Of a stretch of DNA of 64,000 bases, positions 1 to 8,693 are shown in pieces; positions within the stretch are counted from its first letter, which is position 1, and every line of letters starts with the position of its first letter. The DNA is from Lentzea albidocapillata (GTDB lineage: Bacteria > Actinomycetota > Actinomycetes > Mycobacteriales > Pseudonocardiaceae), in assembly GCF_000719115.1 (NCBI RefSeq), contig NZ_JOEA01000032.1, positions 8,104 to 72,103 on the forward strand, read 5' to 3'. A program made the position numbers and the translations under genes. The notes beneath the pieces are model-generated. The model saw only the letters and a list, made by a program, of their open reading frames with translations. It did not search any database and was not told where the DNA came from.

Positions 1-175
1 TGCCCGACCCCGTGGGGGTGCTGAGGATGACGTTGGCCCCCGAGACGAGCTCGATGACCGCTTCCTCCTGCGCCGGGTACAGCGCGAGGCCGCGCTCGGT
101 AGCCCAGTGGGAGAAGGCGTCGAACAGTTCGTCTTCGTCGGCGATCGAGGTGAGCCGGTCCGTGAGTGCAGTCAT
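1..175 (-). CDS. DEAD/DEAH-box helicase, N-terminal fragment (runs off the left edge)
   Basis: Only the first 58 residues are inside the window. The ATG is at 175, ten bases from the stop of the glutamine-synthetase-like gene upstream, so the two probably form one leftward transcript. The visible protein ends in a Q-motif-like YPAQEEA followed by the start of a Walker A loop (STPTGSG), the usual start of superfamily 2 RNA/DNA helicases. The opening (LTDRL, then AERGL..YPAQ) resembles actinobacterial helicases carrying a C-terminal DUF3516 domain, but that domain lies outside the window, so the subfamily is inferred. Confidence 0.8.
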   Translation of the reverse strand, partial: MTALTDRLTSIADEDELFDAFSHWATERGLALYPAQEEAVIELVSGANVILSTPTGSG

Positions 176-185
176 CGCAGGTGAA

Positions 186-1535
186 CTATAGGTGGTACGC
201 GTATTCGGTGAACTCCCAGTCGGTCACGAACCGCTGGAAGCGGGCCACCTCCTCCCACTTGAAGTCCACATAGGACCGCACGAAGTCCTTGCCCAGCACG
301 TCGACCATCGCCGTGTCCTCCTCCAGGTAGGCGAGGGCGTCGGGCAGCGTGGCGGGCAGCGTGGGGGCCTTCGACGGGTCGTAGCCGTACCCGGCGGAGG
401 GCCGCGGCGGTTCGATCTGGTCGCGAATGCCCAGGTAGGTGGCCGCGATGAGGCCCGCGATGCCGAGGTACGGGTTGGCGCTCGCGTCGCCGAGCCGCAG
501 TTCGAGCCGGGTCGTGTCACCGCGCTCGGCCGGTACCCGCAGCATCGCGCTGCGGTTGTCCAGGCCCCAGTCGATCAGCCACGGCGCGAGCGAGTCCGGC
601 CCGAACCGCTTGTAGGAGTTGACCGTCGGGTTGAGCAGCGCGGCCAGCGCCGGGGCGTGCTTGAGGATGCCGCCGATGGCCCAGCGCGCCTCGTCCGACA
701 GGCCGCTGGTGGTGCCGGGCGCCTGGAACGCGTTGCGGCCGTCCTTCTCGTGGCACGACAGGTGCAGGTGGAAGCCGCTGCCGCCGCCGTCGTTGAACGG
801 CTTGGCCATGAACGTCGCCATCCGGCCTTCGCGCCGGGCCAGTTCCTTCACGCTCGTCTTGAAGCGGAACGCGCGGTCGGCCGCGTCCATGGCGGGCGAA
901 TGGACGAGGTTGATTTCGAACTGCCCGCCGGCGTACTCGTGGTTGCCTCCGGTCGTTTGGAGGCCTGCCGAACTGAGCGTGCGAAGAGTTCTCAGCAGAT
1001 GACCGTCGGAATCGCCGCGGCGCCCGGTCGCGTAGACGTTGCCCGGCTCGTCGCAGTACGGCCGCCACCCGTTCGGGCGATCTTCGTCCGGTTCGCAGAG
1101 AAAATATTCCAGCTCGGGTCCCACAACCGGCGTGAGCCCGGTGGTCTCGAATATTTCCAGCGCCCTGCGCAGCACCTGCCGGGGCGATTCGTCCACGGGT
1201 CTTTCGTCGGCCGGGCTCACCGCGTCGCCGATGCACCACGCCACCCCCGGCTCCCAGGGGATCGGGAGCAGCGTGTCGAGGTCGGGGACCACGATCACGT
1301 CGGGCAGCCCGGCGTCGAGCACACCCCCGTTCTCGGTGGTCTTGCCGCCAGGGGTGGTGCTGTACACGGCCCGGCAGAACGACAGCCCGCGCTGCGTAAC
1401 CGCAGGTAGGTGCTCTACGAGGATGTCACGGCCCCGGTCGGTGCCGAGCAGGTCCGGGAATACGACGCGCACCACGTCGATCCCGTCCTCGCCCAGTCTT
1501 GCCGCGAGTTCCCGTGTCACCTGTTCACCGACCAC
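186..1535 (-). CDS. Glutamine-synthetase-family ligase (GlnA-like, probably gamma-glutamyl-amine forming)
   Basis: 449 residues, the full length of a class I GS-like enzyme. Visible family motifs are the Glu-rich metal site PELEYF, the GNHEYAGGQFEIN block, the ATP/glutamate loop KPFNDGGGSGFHLHLS, NPTVNSYKR, and the C-terminal RLELRLGDASANPYL. The adenylylation loop of housekeeping GlnA (NLYDLPPE with its regulatory Tyr) is absent. Together with the divergent N-terminus this suggests one of the actinobacterial GlnA-like proteins that glutamylate polyamines or ethanolamine rather than ammonia. Substrate assignment is inference. It is followed at 10 bp by the helicase gene and is divergent from a MarR regulator. 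The intergenic region carries several inverted repeats. Confidence 0.85.
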   Translation of the reverse strand: MVGEQVTRELAARLGEDGIDVVRVVFPDLLGTDRGRDILVEHLPAVTQRGLSFCRAVYSTTPGGKTTENGGVLDAGLPDVIVVPDLDTLLPIPWEPGVAWCIGDAVSPADERPVDESPRQVLRRALEIFETTGLTPVVGPELEYFLCEPDEDRPNGWRPYCDEPGNVYATGRRGDSDGHLLRTLRTLSSAGLQTTGGNHEYAGGQFEINLVHSPAMDAADRAFRFKTSVKELARREGRMATFMAKPFNDGGGSGFHLHLSCHEKDGRNAFQAPGTTSGLSDEARWAIGGILKHAPALAALLNPTVNSYKRFGPDSLAPWLIDWGLDNRSAMLRVPAERGDTTRLELRLGDASANPYLGIAGLIAATYLGIRDQIEPPRPSAGYGYDPSKAPTLPATLPDALAYLEEDTAMVDVLGKDFVRSYVDFKWEEVARFQRFVTDWEFTEYAYHL

Positions 1536-1837
1536 GTCGAACTACCTTTCCGGCACAGTGTGTCGCTGGCGCGGAGGGGATAACGTTGAGGGGCAAACGC
1601 TATCGACCCGCCCGTGGAGCAATGACCGTCATTGGTCCCCGTCGGGTGCTCCACACTCATCGTCCACCACCGGGCAACAGTCCGTAACTGGACGGGTGAC
1701 GACCGTCACGAGATCATGCACGATGTGGGATCGTGATCAAAGTGGTTGCGGACCGACTCGCACCACATCACAGACATAGTTCGGAACCGCAAGTATTGTG
1801 CCGGGAACACCTGAGCTCGAGCACGGGAGACTTTGAG
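1536..1837. promoter_or_regulatory. Divergent promoter region with three inverted repeats
   Basis: About 300 bp separate the GS-like gene from the MarR gene. There are three palindromic candidates: 1620-1634 (caatgac-c-gtcattg, perfect 7-bp arms), 1696-1709 (gtgac-gacc-gtcac) and 1719-1735 (cacgat-gtggg-atcgtg, perfect 6-bp arms). MarR proteins usually bind such sites in divergent promoters. Which repeat, if any, is the operator cannot be told from sequence alone. Confidence 0.4.
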
Positions 1838-2413
1838 TTGTCTGGTCACCACACGATTGCCGAGACCGAGAAAGCCGTCCAGGCCAAACTCGGTGCGGTG
1901 CCGCTGCGTCGCGAACAGATGGCGGCGGTGTCGAACATCCACCGCGCCGCTACCGCGATCCGCCAGCACCTCGAGAACTCGGTGCTGCGCACCAGCGATC
2001 TGACCTGGACCGGCTTCGTCGTGCTCTGGGTCGTGTGGATCTGGGGCGAGATGGAGACGCGGTACGTCGCCGAGGAGGCCGGGATCTCCAAGGGAACCCT
2101 GACGGGCGTCGCCAAGACGCTGCAGTCACGGGGCCTGCTGGAGCGCATGGGTCACCCGACCGACGGACGTCTGGCGGTTCTGCGGCTCACCCCTGAGGGT
2201 GAAGAACTGATGGCCGACCTCTTCCCCAAGTTCAACGAGGAAGAGGTCTTCGTCAGCGACCCGCTGGAGTCGTCCGAAGCCCAGTCGCTGGCCGAGATGC
2301 TGCGCCGCATGGTCACGCACCTGGAGGCCAACGGCGAGCAGCGCCGCCTCGACCTGCGCGGAGACACGCCGCTGCCGCCGCGCCGGTCCGGCCGGCGCGC
2401 CAAGCACGGCTGA
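1838..2413 (+). CDS. MarR-family transcriptional regulator
   Basis: 191 residues from the TTG at 1838, chosen because GGGAGA lies seven bases upstream and the residues encoded further upstream look non-coding. The open frame itself extends back to 1733. The protein has the winged-helix layout: helical N-terminus, recognition region (YVAEEAGISKGTLTGVAKTLQSRG), and wing (HPTDGRLAVLRLTPEGEEL). MarR dimers typically respond to small aromatic or amine ligands and repress adjacent genes. The divergent GS-like gene is the obvious candidate target. A strong hairpin follows the stop codon. Confidence 0.85.
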   Translation: MSGHHTIAETEKAVQAKLGAVPLRREQMAAVSNIHRAATAIRQHLENSVLRTSDLTWTGFVVLWVVWIWGEMETRYVAEEAGISKGTLTGVAKTLQSRGLLERMGHPTDGRLAVLRLTPEGEELMADLFPKFNEEEVFVSDPLESSEAQSLAEMLRRMVTHLEANGEQRRLDLRGDTPLPPRRSGRRAKHG

Positions 2414-2425
2414 TCTTCGCGGCTG

Positions 2426-2454
2426 TGGGCGACTCACCTGAGGTGAGTCGCCCA
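2426..2454. terminator. Bidirectional hairpin terminator
   Basis: Perfect 13-bp arms (tgggcgactcacc / ggtgagtcgccca) around a 3-nt loop, followed by ttt on the + strand. It sits between the convergent MarR and PLP-decarboxylase genes and can serve both. Confidence 0.85.
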
Positions 2455-2510
2455 TTTCGGCGTTGGTCCGCTGTCTGGCCGGTCCGAGAGCAGGCCCGTG
2501 ACCAGGCCTG

Positions 2511-3860
2511 TCAGAGCAGGCTGAGCACCCGCGCGTGCAGGGTGTCGAGGTAGTCCTCGGACTCCGGCTTCATCAGCACGCTGCGCAGTACCCGTGCACC
2601 GTCCGCGTCGGCCCCGACCTCGGGGTGGCGGGCGGCGAACGCACCCTTCGACGCCCGTGCCACGCTCAGGAAGATCGGGTCGACGGGTGCGTTCATGCCC
2701 GTCTGCATCACGCGGTGCGAGGCCGCGTCCACGGCCGACAGGGTCAGCGGGTCGGTGCGCGGGAAGTACGTGACGATGTCGAGCTCGGGCTCCTGGTAGA
2801 GCTCCAGGGCCTCGGACTCCCGGATGATCGACGCCCACCGCACGGCTGCCCGCCGTCCGGCCGCCAGGACCTCGCCCAGGCCGTCGCGGGTCAGGGGAAG
2901 CAGGCGGAGGGTCAGCCAGAGACCGGCCGCCGCGGCGCCGGCGCGCGAGCATTCCAGGCTGATTTCGCCGAGGTGCATCTCGTCGGACGTGAAATACGTG
3001 TACGGCGAGTCGTGCAGGTAGAACCGGCCCACGGACGGGTCGCGGAAAAGGACGGCGCCGCAGCCGTAGGGCTGGAGGCCGTGCTTGTGCGGGTCGACCA
3101 CCACGGAGTCGCACGAGCCGATGGCCTCCCACGGCTCGGGGGCGAGGTCGGTGCCTGCGAGCAGGGTGAAGAAGCCGCCGTACGCGCCGTCCACGTGCAC
3201 CCGTGCGTCGTAACGGCGTGCGACGTCCAGCACAAGATTCACCGGTTCGATGGCACCCAAAGCGGTAGTTCCCGGAGTGACCACCACAGTTCCGACCTTG
3301 CCGGTCTTCAGGAGCTCTTCGAGCGCGTCCAGATCCATGCGTCCGAGGCCGTCCACGGCGACAGGGAAACCCTCGATGCCGAGCACGCCGCACATCCGTG
3401 AGTGCGTGTAGTGCGCCTCGGAGGAGTACGCGACACCACGGGTCGGATGCAGCGAACGGGCGACGAACAACGCCTCCAGGTTCGCGATCGTGCCGCTCGA
3501 CGTCAGGTGGCCGAGGTGCTGCTCGCCGTAGCCGAACATCGTCGCCAGGTCCGAGACGACCTCGCGTTCCATGGCGGCGGTCGCGGGACCGCCGTCCAGG
3601 GCGTGGTTGTTCGGGTTGATCAGCATCGCGGACAGGTAGCCCACCACTGCCGCGGGGTGCGGCGGCTTGAGCATCTGGCCCGCGTAGCGCGGGTGGAAGA
3701 ACGGGTAGTTGTCACGCAGGCGGTCCTGGAGCTCGGCGAGTGCCGAGCCGAAGAGCGCCGGGTCGGCCTGCAACGACGAGTGGGGTGTGAAGGAGCCGTA
3801 CTCCGCCGTCCACTTCTCGTGGTTGGCCAGCGCCTCGTTGAGCCAGTGTTGAAGATCCAC
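2511..3860 (-). CDS. Pyridoxal-phosphate-dependent decarboxylase (group II family)
   Basis: 449 residues from the GTG at 3860, preferred because a GAGTGGGG ribosome site lies upstream and the protein then starts MDLQHWLNEAL. The open frame could begin 22 codons earlier. PLP-fold signatures are present: TSSGTIANLEAL (substrate/cofactor loop), HVDGAYGG (cofactor Asp near residue 224), and VVDPHKHG with the Schiff-base lysine near residue 259. Members decarboxylate amino acids such as aspartate, glutamate, tyrosine or tryptophan. Nothing here fixes the substrate. It lies 50 bp downstream of the GH95-like gene on the same strand and may be co-transcribed with it. Confidence 0.85.
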   Translation of the reverse strand: MDLQHWLNEALANHEKWTAEYGSFTPHSSLQADPALFGSALAELQDRLRDNYPFFHPRYAGQMLKPPHPAAVVGYLSAMLINPNNHALDGGPATAAMEREVVSDLATMFGYGEQHLGHLTSSGTIANLEALFVARSLHPTRGVAYSSEAHYTHSRMCGVLGIEGFPVAVDGLGRMDLDALEELLKTGKVGTVVVTPGTTALGAIEPVNLVLDVARRYDARVHVDGAYGGFFTLLAGTDLAPEPWEAIGSCDSVVVDPHKHGLQPYGCGAVLFRDPSVGRFYLHDSPYTYFTSDEMHLGEISLECSRAGAAAAGLWLTLRLLPLTRDGLGEVLAAGRRAAVRWASIIRESEALELYQEPELDIVTYFPRTDPLTLSAVDAASHRVMQTGMNAPVDPIFLSVARASKGAFAARHPEVGADADGARVLRSVLMKPESEDYLDTLHARVLSLL

Positions 3861-3910
3861 CGCACACACCCCACTCGTCCACGCACAATCCGAATGTTCG
3901 AATTTGGACG

Positions 3911-6148
3911 TTACGGCAGTCCCCAACGTGAAGACGAGCCGTTGGCGTTCACATCACGTGGTGAGGTGTCAGGGCGTGTGCCGCGACGGGAGACCACGGC
4001 GCTCTGACCTCGACGAAGCGGGATTTCGATGGCGGAGCCACGAGTCTTGTAGTCCAAACGCCGGCCCCACGTGTCGCGGACGTCGATGTCGCCCGTGATT
4101 CCGTGCTCCAGCAACAAAGGCGAGCCCGCCTCCGAATGGACCTGGACCCAGTCGGTGCGTCCGCCGGAGCGGGAAGCGTCCACAAGGAACGCTCCTTGCG
4201 TGCGCAACGACGAGATGGACGCATCGGCCCAAGTGGACGAAACAGACGGGAACACGCGCACGACGTCGTTGTGCGACTGGACCATCATCTCCAGCACGGC
4301 CTGGCCGGACATCAACGGCGACTCGATCGCGAGGTTGCCTCCCTCGCGGTAGAAGGTGTTCTCGGTCAGCACGGCGTTCGAGCCGACCTGCTTGCGGTCG
4401 AGGAAGTAGCGCAGGAACGACAGCGCCTCCTCCGGCCGTCCCATCGCCGACGCCATCGCGGACGCGGCGCCGTAGCTGTACCCGGCCCACTTGTCCTGCC
4501 GCGAGACCCAGTGGTCGAACGTCTTGTTGATGAGCGCGCGGTGCTCCGGCATGTCGTAGGTCAGTTCGCGCAGCGGGTAGAACCACAGCATGTGGGAGAA
4601 GTGCCGGTGCGAGTCGTTGAGCGAGACGTCCTTGCCGATGAGCACGCCGTCCGGGCCCTGGGCGTACGGCACGAGCCGGTTGGCGATGTCACGCCAGCGT
4701 GCGTTCTCCTCGATGGACAGCAGCGTGCGTACACCCCAGCGGATCAGCGAGAGGTCGTACGTCGTGTCCGTGGCGTTCGCATACTCCGGTGAGCGCGTCT
4801 CCGGCAGATGCAGCTTCCCGTCCGCGCCCTCGACGAGGAACCGGGCGTAGTAGTTGACCGCCTTCGTCAAGATCGGGAAGAGGACGTCCTTGAGGATCTT
4901 CTTGTCCATCGTGTGCCGATAGCCCAGCCAGACGTTGTGGCAGGCCCACAGAAGATTGCCCGTATGGTCGTTCGGTGCGACGCCCGGAACGCCGCAGTAG
5001 CGCGGCCCGGAGCGCAGCGTGCGGTCGCCGGGGTGGCAGATCGCGTACGAGTTGCCGTCGCGGTAAGCCGGGTTCACGTTGAGTTCGAGGTTGTGCTCGA
5101 ACCGCTTCAGCGTCGTCGTCACCGCGTCGAGCTCGTGGTGGTTCGAGCCGTTGACCAGCGGATACGAGATCTGGACGTTGAGGTTCCACCACACGGCCGT
5201 CCAGCTGTTGCCCTGCTCGGGGAACCACGGGCCCCACTCGGAGATGACCGGCGCGTCCGCTCGGGTCGCCGCCGCCATCTTGTAGAGCTGCAACCAGTAG
5301 AAGCGTTGCACGAGCTTGTCCGGCACCGAGACGAGCGACTTCGCGAAGTAGGCGTTCCACCAGCGGCGATGCTGCATCGTCAGCACCTCGAACGGGATCG
5401 CCAATGCCTGACGCACCTCACGGATCGCGTCGGACGTGTGCGTGTTCGCAGGGTGTGTGTACGCCACGTGGGCCGCGAAACGGCCGTTGCGGGTCTGCCA
5501 GGCCGTTGTGTAGCCACCGCCCGCCAGCAGCGGCTGGGCGGCGAAGGAGACGCCGTTGGCGGTGCCCAACGTCGGCGCGGGGTTGGCCGTGTAGTCCGCC
5601 GGCCTGCGGATCTGACGTGTCGTCGACGACTCCAGCGGCTGGAAACCCCAGGTCACGTCGCCCTTCACGGAGGCGAGGAACGTGCTGCGCGAGTTGTGCA
5701 CGAGCATCGTGAACGTGGCGCTGCCCTGCGTGGTCGTCACGGAGCCGGTGAGCTCCGCGTTCCACAGGTCGAGCGTCCAGTCGACGGCGGTGATCGCGCC
5801 GGCGAACTGCAGGGTCAGGTAGCCGATCGGCAGCCGGGAGAGGCCGACCGCGGCCTCCCAGTGTTCCCGCTGGTCCTGCACCTCGGAGTGGCTGAGCATG
5901 AGCTTCAGCTCGTTCGCGGTGCGGCCCGCGTAGACCTGGACGCCCAGGAAACCGTTGGCCAGGAACGGGCTGTCACCCCAGTTCTGCGGCAGTCTCCTCC
6001 ACTCCATCCGGGCGTCCCGGACGACGTCCCGGTGCACGTTGTGACCCGATGTTTCAGGGGCTGCGACCGCAGTGCCCACCCCGAGTGCGGAGGCCCCGAC
6101 GGCCACGCCCGTCCCGTACAAAAAGGTTCTACGCGACAGCTCTGTCAC
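3911..6148 (-). CDS. Tat-exported glycoside hydrolase, GH95 (alpha-L-fucosidase-like) family
   Basis: 745 residues. The N-terminus MTELSRRTFLYG plus an alanine-rich hydrophobic stretch ending AVAAP is a twin-arginine signal peptide. The mature protein has the GH95 plan: an N-terminal beta-sandwich region (GDSPFLANGFLGVQVYAG), a long (alpha/alpha)6 catalytic region (WWNAYFAKS, YKMAAATRAD, HLPETRSPEY, NDSHRHFSHM), and a C-terminal beta domain. Known members cleave alpha-1,2-linked L-fucose or L-galactose from plant and animal glycans. Assignment to a specific linkage is inference. It acts outside the membrane, so it is probably a scavenging enzyme. Confidence 0.8.
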   Translation of the reverse strand: MTELSRRTFLYGTGVAVGASALGVGTAVAAPETSGHNVHRDVVRDARMEWRRLPQNWGDSPFLANGFLGVQVYAGRTANELKLMLSHSEVQDQREHWEAAVGLSRLPIGYLTLQFAGAITAVDWTLDLWNAELTGSVTTTQGSATFTMLVHNSRSTFLASVKGDVTWGFQPLESSTTRQIRRPADYTANPAPTLGTANGVSFAAQPLLAGGGYTTAWQTRNGRFAAHVAYTHPANTHTSDAIREVRQALAIPFEVLTMQHRRWWNAYFAKSLVSVPDKLVQRFYWLQLYKMAAATRADAPVISEWGPWFPEQGNSWTAVWWNLNVQISYPLVNGSNHHELDAVTTTLKRFEHNLELNVNPAYRDGNSYAICHPGDRTLRSGPRYCGVPGVAPNDHTGNLLWACHNVWLGYRHTMDKKILKDVLFPILTKAVNYYARFLVEGADGKLHLPETRSPEYANATDTTYDLSLIRWGVRTLLSIEENARWRDIANRLVPYAQGPDGVLIGKDVSLNDSHRHFSHMLWFYPLRELTYDMPEHRALINKTFDHWVSRQDKWAGYSYGAASAMASAMGRPEEALSFLRYFLDRKQVGSNAVLTENTFYREGGNLAIESPLMSGQAVLEMMVQSHNDVVRVFPSVSSTWADASISSLRTQGAFLVDASRSGGRTDWVQVHSEAGSPLLLEHGITGDIDVRDTWGRRLDYKTRGSAIEIPLRRGQSAVVSRRGTRPDTSPRDVNANGSSSRWGLP

Positions 6149-6244
6149 TGTTCGTCCCTCCGTGCCGTGGCGGCGGCGGAACGGATCTAACCGCAGAAGT
6201 CATCCGATGACTAGCGGGCGGTGTGACCACCACCGCCTTCCTGC

Positions 6245-6263
6245 CTGCAAATCGTTGTTGCAA
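6245..6263 (+). promoter_or_regulatory. Nur-like (nickel-responsive Fur) half-site pair, tentative
   Basis: ctgcaa - 7 nt - ttgcaa lies about 60-75 bp upstream of the cobalt/nickel transporter start. The Streptomyces Nur box is described as tTGCaa-N5-ttGCAA, so the half-sites match but the spacing is two bases too long. No cobalamin riboswitch was recognised in this leader, leaving a metal regulator as an attractive alternative. Confidence 0.25.
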
Positions 6264-6321
6264 CGTTCTAGCCATAGCCGAGGTCCGGCAATTAGCGTTA
6301 GCGCTCATGTCACCTGTTGCC

Positions 6322-6993
6322 ATGCACATGAGCGACGGTCTGCTGAACGCGCCGGTGTCGGTCGTCCTCCTCGTCCTGGCGGCGGCAGGCGTCGGGTTCG
6401 CGTTGGTCAAGGCCCGTGCGGACCTTGACGACCGCACTGCGCCGATGGCCGGCCTGGTGGCCACGTTCATCTTCGCCGTCCAGATGATCAACTTCCCGAT
6501 CCTGCCCGGCGCCTCCGGGCACCTGCTGGGCGGTGCGCTCGCGGCGATCCTGGTCGGCCCGTACGTCGGCGCGTTGTGCGTGACGATCGTGCTCGTCGTG
6601 CAGGCGCTGCTGTTCGCGGACGGCGGCCTCACCGCGCTGGGCGCCAACATCACCAACATGGCGCTGATCGGCACCGTGGCCGGGTTCCTCGTCGCCGTCG
6701 CGCTGCGCAAGGTCGCCGCGAAGGGCAAGGGCGGTCTCGCCGCCGTCGCGTTCATCTCGGCGTTCGTCAACACCCTGCTGGCCGCGACCGGCTTCATCGT
6801 CGAGTACGCGATCGGCGGCGCGGGAGGCGTGGAGATCGGCAAGGTCGCCCTGCTGATGTGGGGCCTGCACGCGCTGATCGGCATCGGCGAGGGCCTGATC
6901 ACCGCCGTCACGGTCACCTCGGTCGCGTCGATCCGCCCTGACCTCGTCTACCTGCTGAAGGGCAACACCAAGCCGCTGGAGGTCCGGCCGTGA
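6322..6993 (+). CDS. cbiM: ECF transporter substrate-binding subunit CbiM (cobalt/nickel)
   Basis: 223 residues from the ATG at 6322, chosen because the family's hallmark N-terminus MHMxDG begins there. That N-terminal His region is the metal-coordinating end in known CbiM/NikM proteins. An in-frame ATG at 6307 is an alternative. Six to seven hydrophobic helices follow, with the conserved FPILPGASGHLLGG and GANITNMALIGT segments. It is the S component that selects Co(II) or Ni(II). The gene overlaps cbiN by GTGA and heads a three-gene operon. Confidence 0.9.
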   Translation: MHMSDGLLNAPVSVVLLVLAAAGVGFALVKARADLDDRTAPMAGLVATFIFAVQMINFPILPGASGHLLGGALAAILVGPYVGALCVTIVLVVQALLFADGGLTALGANITNMALIGTVAGFLVAVALRKVAAKGKGGLAAVAFISAFVNTLLAATGFIVEYAIGGAGGVEIGKVALLMWGLHALIGIGEGLITAVTVTSVASIRPDLVYLLKGNTKPLEVRP

Positions 6994-7271
6994 AGAAGTT
7001 CTTCATCGGGTTCGCGTTCGTGTCGCTGCTGATCGCGGGAGTGCTGTCGTACTTCGCGTCCGGCGACCCGGACGGCCTGGACAAGACCGTCGAGGACACC
7101 GGCATCGCCGAGCACGCGCAGGAGCACCCGTTCGCCGGCAGCACCTTCGCCGACTACGCGTTCGGCGGCGACGACAGGTTCACCGGCCTCGCGGGCGTGC
7201 TCGGCGTAGTCGTGGTCCTGGCCATCTCGTTCGGCCTGTTCTGGATGCTGCGCAAGAAGTCCGACGCGTAG
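6990..7271 (+). CDS. cbiN: ECF transporter auxiliary subunit CbiN (PDGLD-containing)
   Basis: 93 residues. One N-terminal membrane helix (residues about 4-25), an extracytoplasmic stretch with the family's PDGLD motif, and a second helix near the C-terminus (about 67-87), which is the typical two-helix CbiN architecture. CbiN is needed for metal loading of CbiM in known cobalt systems. The GTG start overlaps the cbiM stop and the TAG stop overlaps the next GTG by one base, so translation is probably coupled. Confidence 0.88.
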   Translation: MKKFFIGFAFVSLLIAGVLSYFASGDPDGLDKTVEDTGIAEHAQEHPFAGSTFADYAFGGDDRFTGLAGVLGVVVVLAISFGLFWMLRKKSDA

Positions 7272-8686
7272 TGAGCGGCGCCCACGACGTCCTGCACCAC
7301 GCCGGCGACTCGCCGGTGCACCGCCTCGCGCCCCACGTGAAGATCCTCGTGGCGTTCGGGGCGGTGCTGGGCGTCGTCGCGACCCCGCGCACGATGTTCC
7401 CGCTGTTCGGCCTCTACCTGCTGCTGATCGTCGCGGTGTGGTTCGTGGCGCGGGTTCCCGTGCTGTGGTTCGTGAAGCGCGCGGTGATCGAGGTGCCGTT
7501 CGTGGTGCTCGCGTTCCTGCTGCCGATCTTCGGCACGGACCCGCGCACCGATTTCCTCGGCTTCTCGGTGTCGGTCGAGGGTTCCCTGGCGGGCTGGAAC
7601 ATCCTCGCCAAGGGCACGCTGGGCGTCCTGGTCAGCCTGACCCTGGCCGCCACGACGGCACCGGGGGAGTTGCTGCGCGGCCTGCAGACGCTGCGGGTGC
7701 CGGCGCCGCTGATCATGATCGCCACGCTGATGCTGCGGTACGGCGAGGTCGTCGTGGGCGAGGCGAAACGCATGCGCGTCGCCCGCATTTCCCGTGGCGA
7801 CGACCCGCGCTTCCTGTGGCAGGCGGGCGCGGCGGCCCGGTCGGTCGGCACGTTGTTCATCCGGTCCTACGAACGCGGAGAGAGGGTGCACCTCGCGATG
7901 GTGTCGCGCGGCTGGACGGGCGGGCCGGCAGGCTCGGCGACGATCGTTCCGGAGACCCCTGCCGCCGCTGCCCTGGAGGTCTCGAAGCTCGCTTTCGCCT
8001 ACCCGGACGGGCACCAGGCGCTGTTCGGCGTCGACCTGCGCGTCGAGCACGGTGAACGCGTCGCGGTGCTCGGGCCGAACGGCGCGGGCAAGACCACGTT
8101 CGCGTTGCACCTCAACGGAGTTCTCGGTGGCGGCTCGGGCTCGATCTCCGTCGCCGGGCTGGAGGTGCGCAGGCAGAACCTGCGCGAGATCCGGCGCCGC
8201 GTCGGGCTCGTCTTCCAGGACCCCGACGACCAGCTGTTCTGCCCGACCGTCGGGGAGGACGTCGCGTTCGGGCCGCGCAACTTCGGCATGTCCGATGTGG
8301 ACGCCCGCGTGCGGAAGGCGTTGAGTGCCGTGGGAATGGAGTCGGTCGCGGACCGCTCGCCACTGCACCTGTCCGGCGGTCAGCGGCGCCGCGTCGCGCT
8401 GGCCTCGGTGCTGGCCTGCTCGCCGGAGATCCTGGTGCTGGACGAGCCGTCGGCCAACCTCGAACCGGTGGCCCGCCGCGAACTCGCCGAGTTGCTGCTC
8501 TCGTTGGCGCCCACCATGCTGATGGTCACGCACGACCTGCCGTTCGCGCTGCAGATCTGCCCCCGCAGCGTGCTGATCGACGACGGCGTGGTCGTGGCGG
8601 ACGGACCGACCCGCGAGATCCTCGCGGACTCCGCGCTGCTGGCCCGCCACCGCCTCGAACTGCCCTACGGCTTCCGGCTCGACTAG
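7271..8686 (+). CDS. Fused ECF transporter CbiQ (T component) - CbiO (ATPase)
   Basis: 471 residues in one uninterrupted frame. Residues about 1-220 are CbiQ-like: several hydrophobic helices and the two cytoplasmic coupling helices marked by SRG motifs (ARISRGDD near 172 and AMVSRGWTG near 210). Residues about 235-471 are an ABC ATPase: Walker A GPNGAGKTT (268-276), Q-loop VFQDPDDQLF, signature LSGGQ (367-371), Walker B ILVLDEP (387-393), switch His in VTHD. The T and A components are usually separate genes, so this is a natural fusion. Only one ATPase domain is present per polypeptide, so a dimer would be needed for two ATP sites. Confidence 0.88.
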   Translation: MSGAHDVLHHAGDSPVHRLAPHVKILVAFGAVLGVVATPRTMFPLFGLYLLLIVAVWFVARVPVLWFVKRAVIEVPFVVLAFLLPIFGTDPRTDFLGFSVSVEGSLAGWNILAKGTLGVLVSLTLAATTAPGELLRGLQTLRVPAPLIMIATLMLRYGEVVVGEAKRMRVARISRGDDPRFLWQAGAAARSVGTLFIRSYERGERVHLAMVSRGWTGGPAGSATIVPETPAAAALEVSKLAFAYPDGHQALFGVDLRVEHGERVAVLGPNGAGKTTFALHLNGVLGGGSGSISVAGLEVRRQNLREIRRRVGLVFQDPDDQLFCPTVGEDVAFGPRNFGMSDVDARVRKALSAVGMESVADRSPLHLSGGQRRRVALASVLACSPEILVLDEPSANLEPVARRELAELLLSLAPTMLMVTHDLPFALQICPRSVLIDDGVVVADGPTREILADSALLARHRLELPYGFRLD

Positions 8687-8693
8687 GGCCTGT

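Noticed and set aside
1733..1837. N-terminal extension of the MarR protein
   Set aside because: No ribosome site, atypical residues, and it would cover the inverted repeats of the divergent promoter; the TTG at 1838 has a good site.
6149..6321. Cobalamin riboswitch ahead of the cobalt transporter
   Set aside because: No B12-box-like sequence or suitable fold was recognised by eye.
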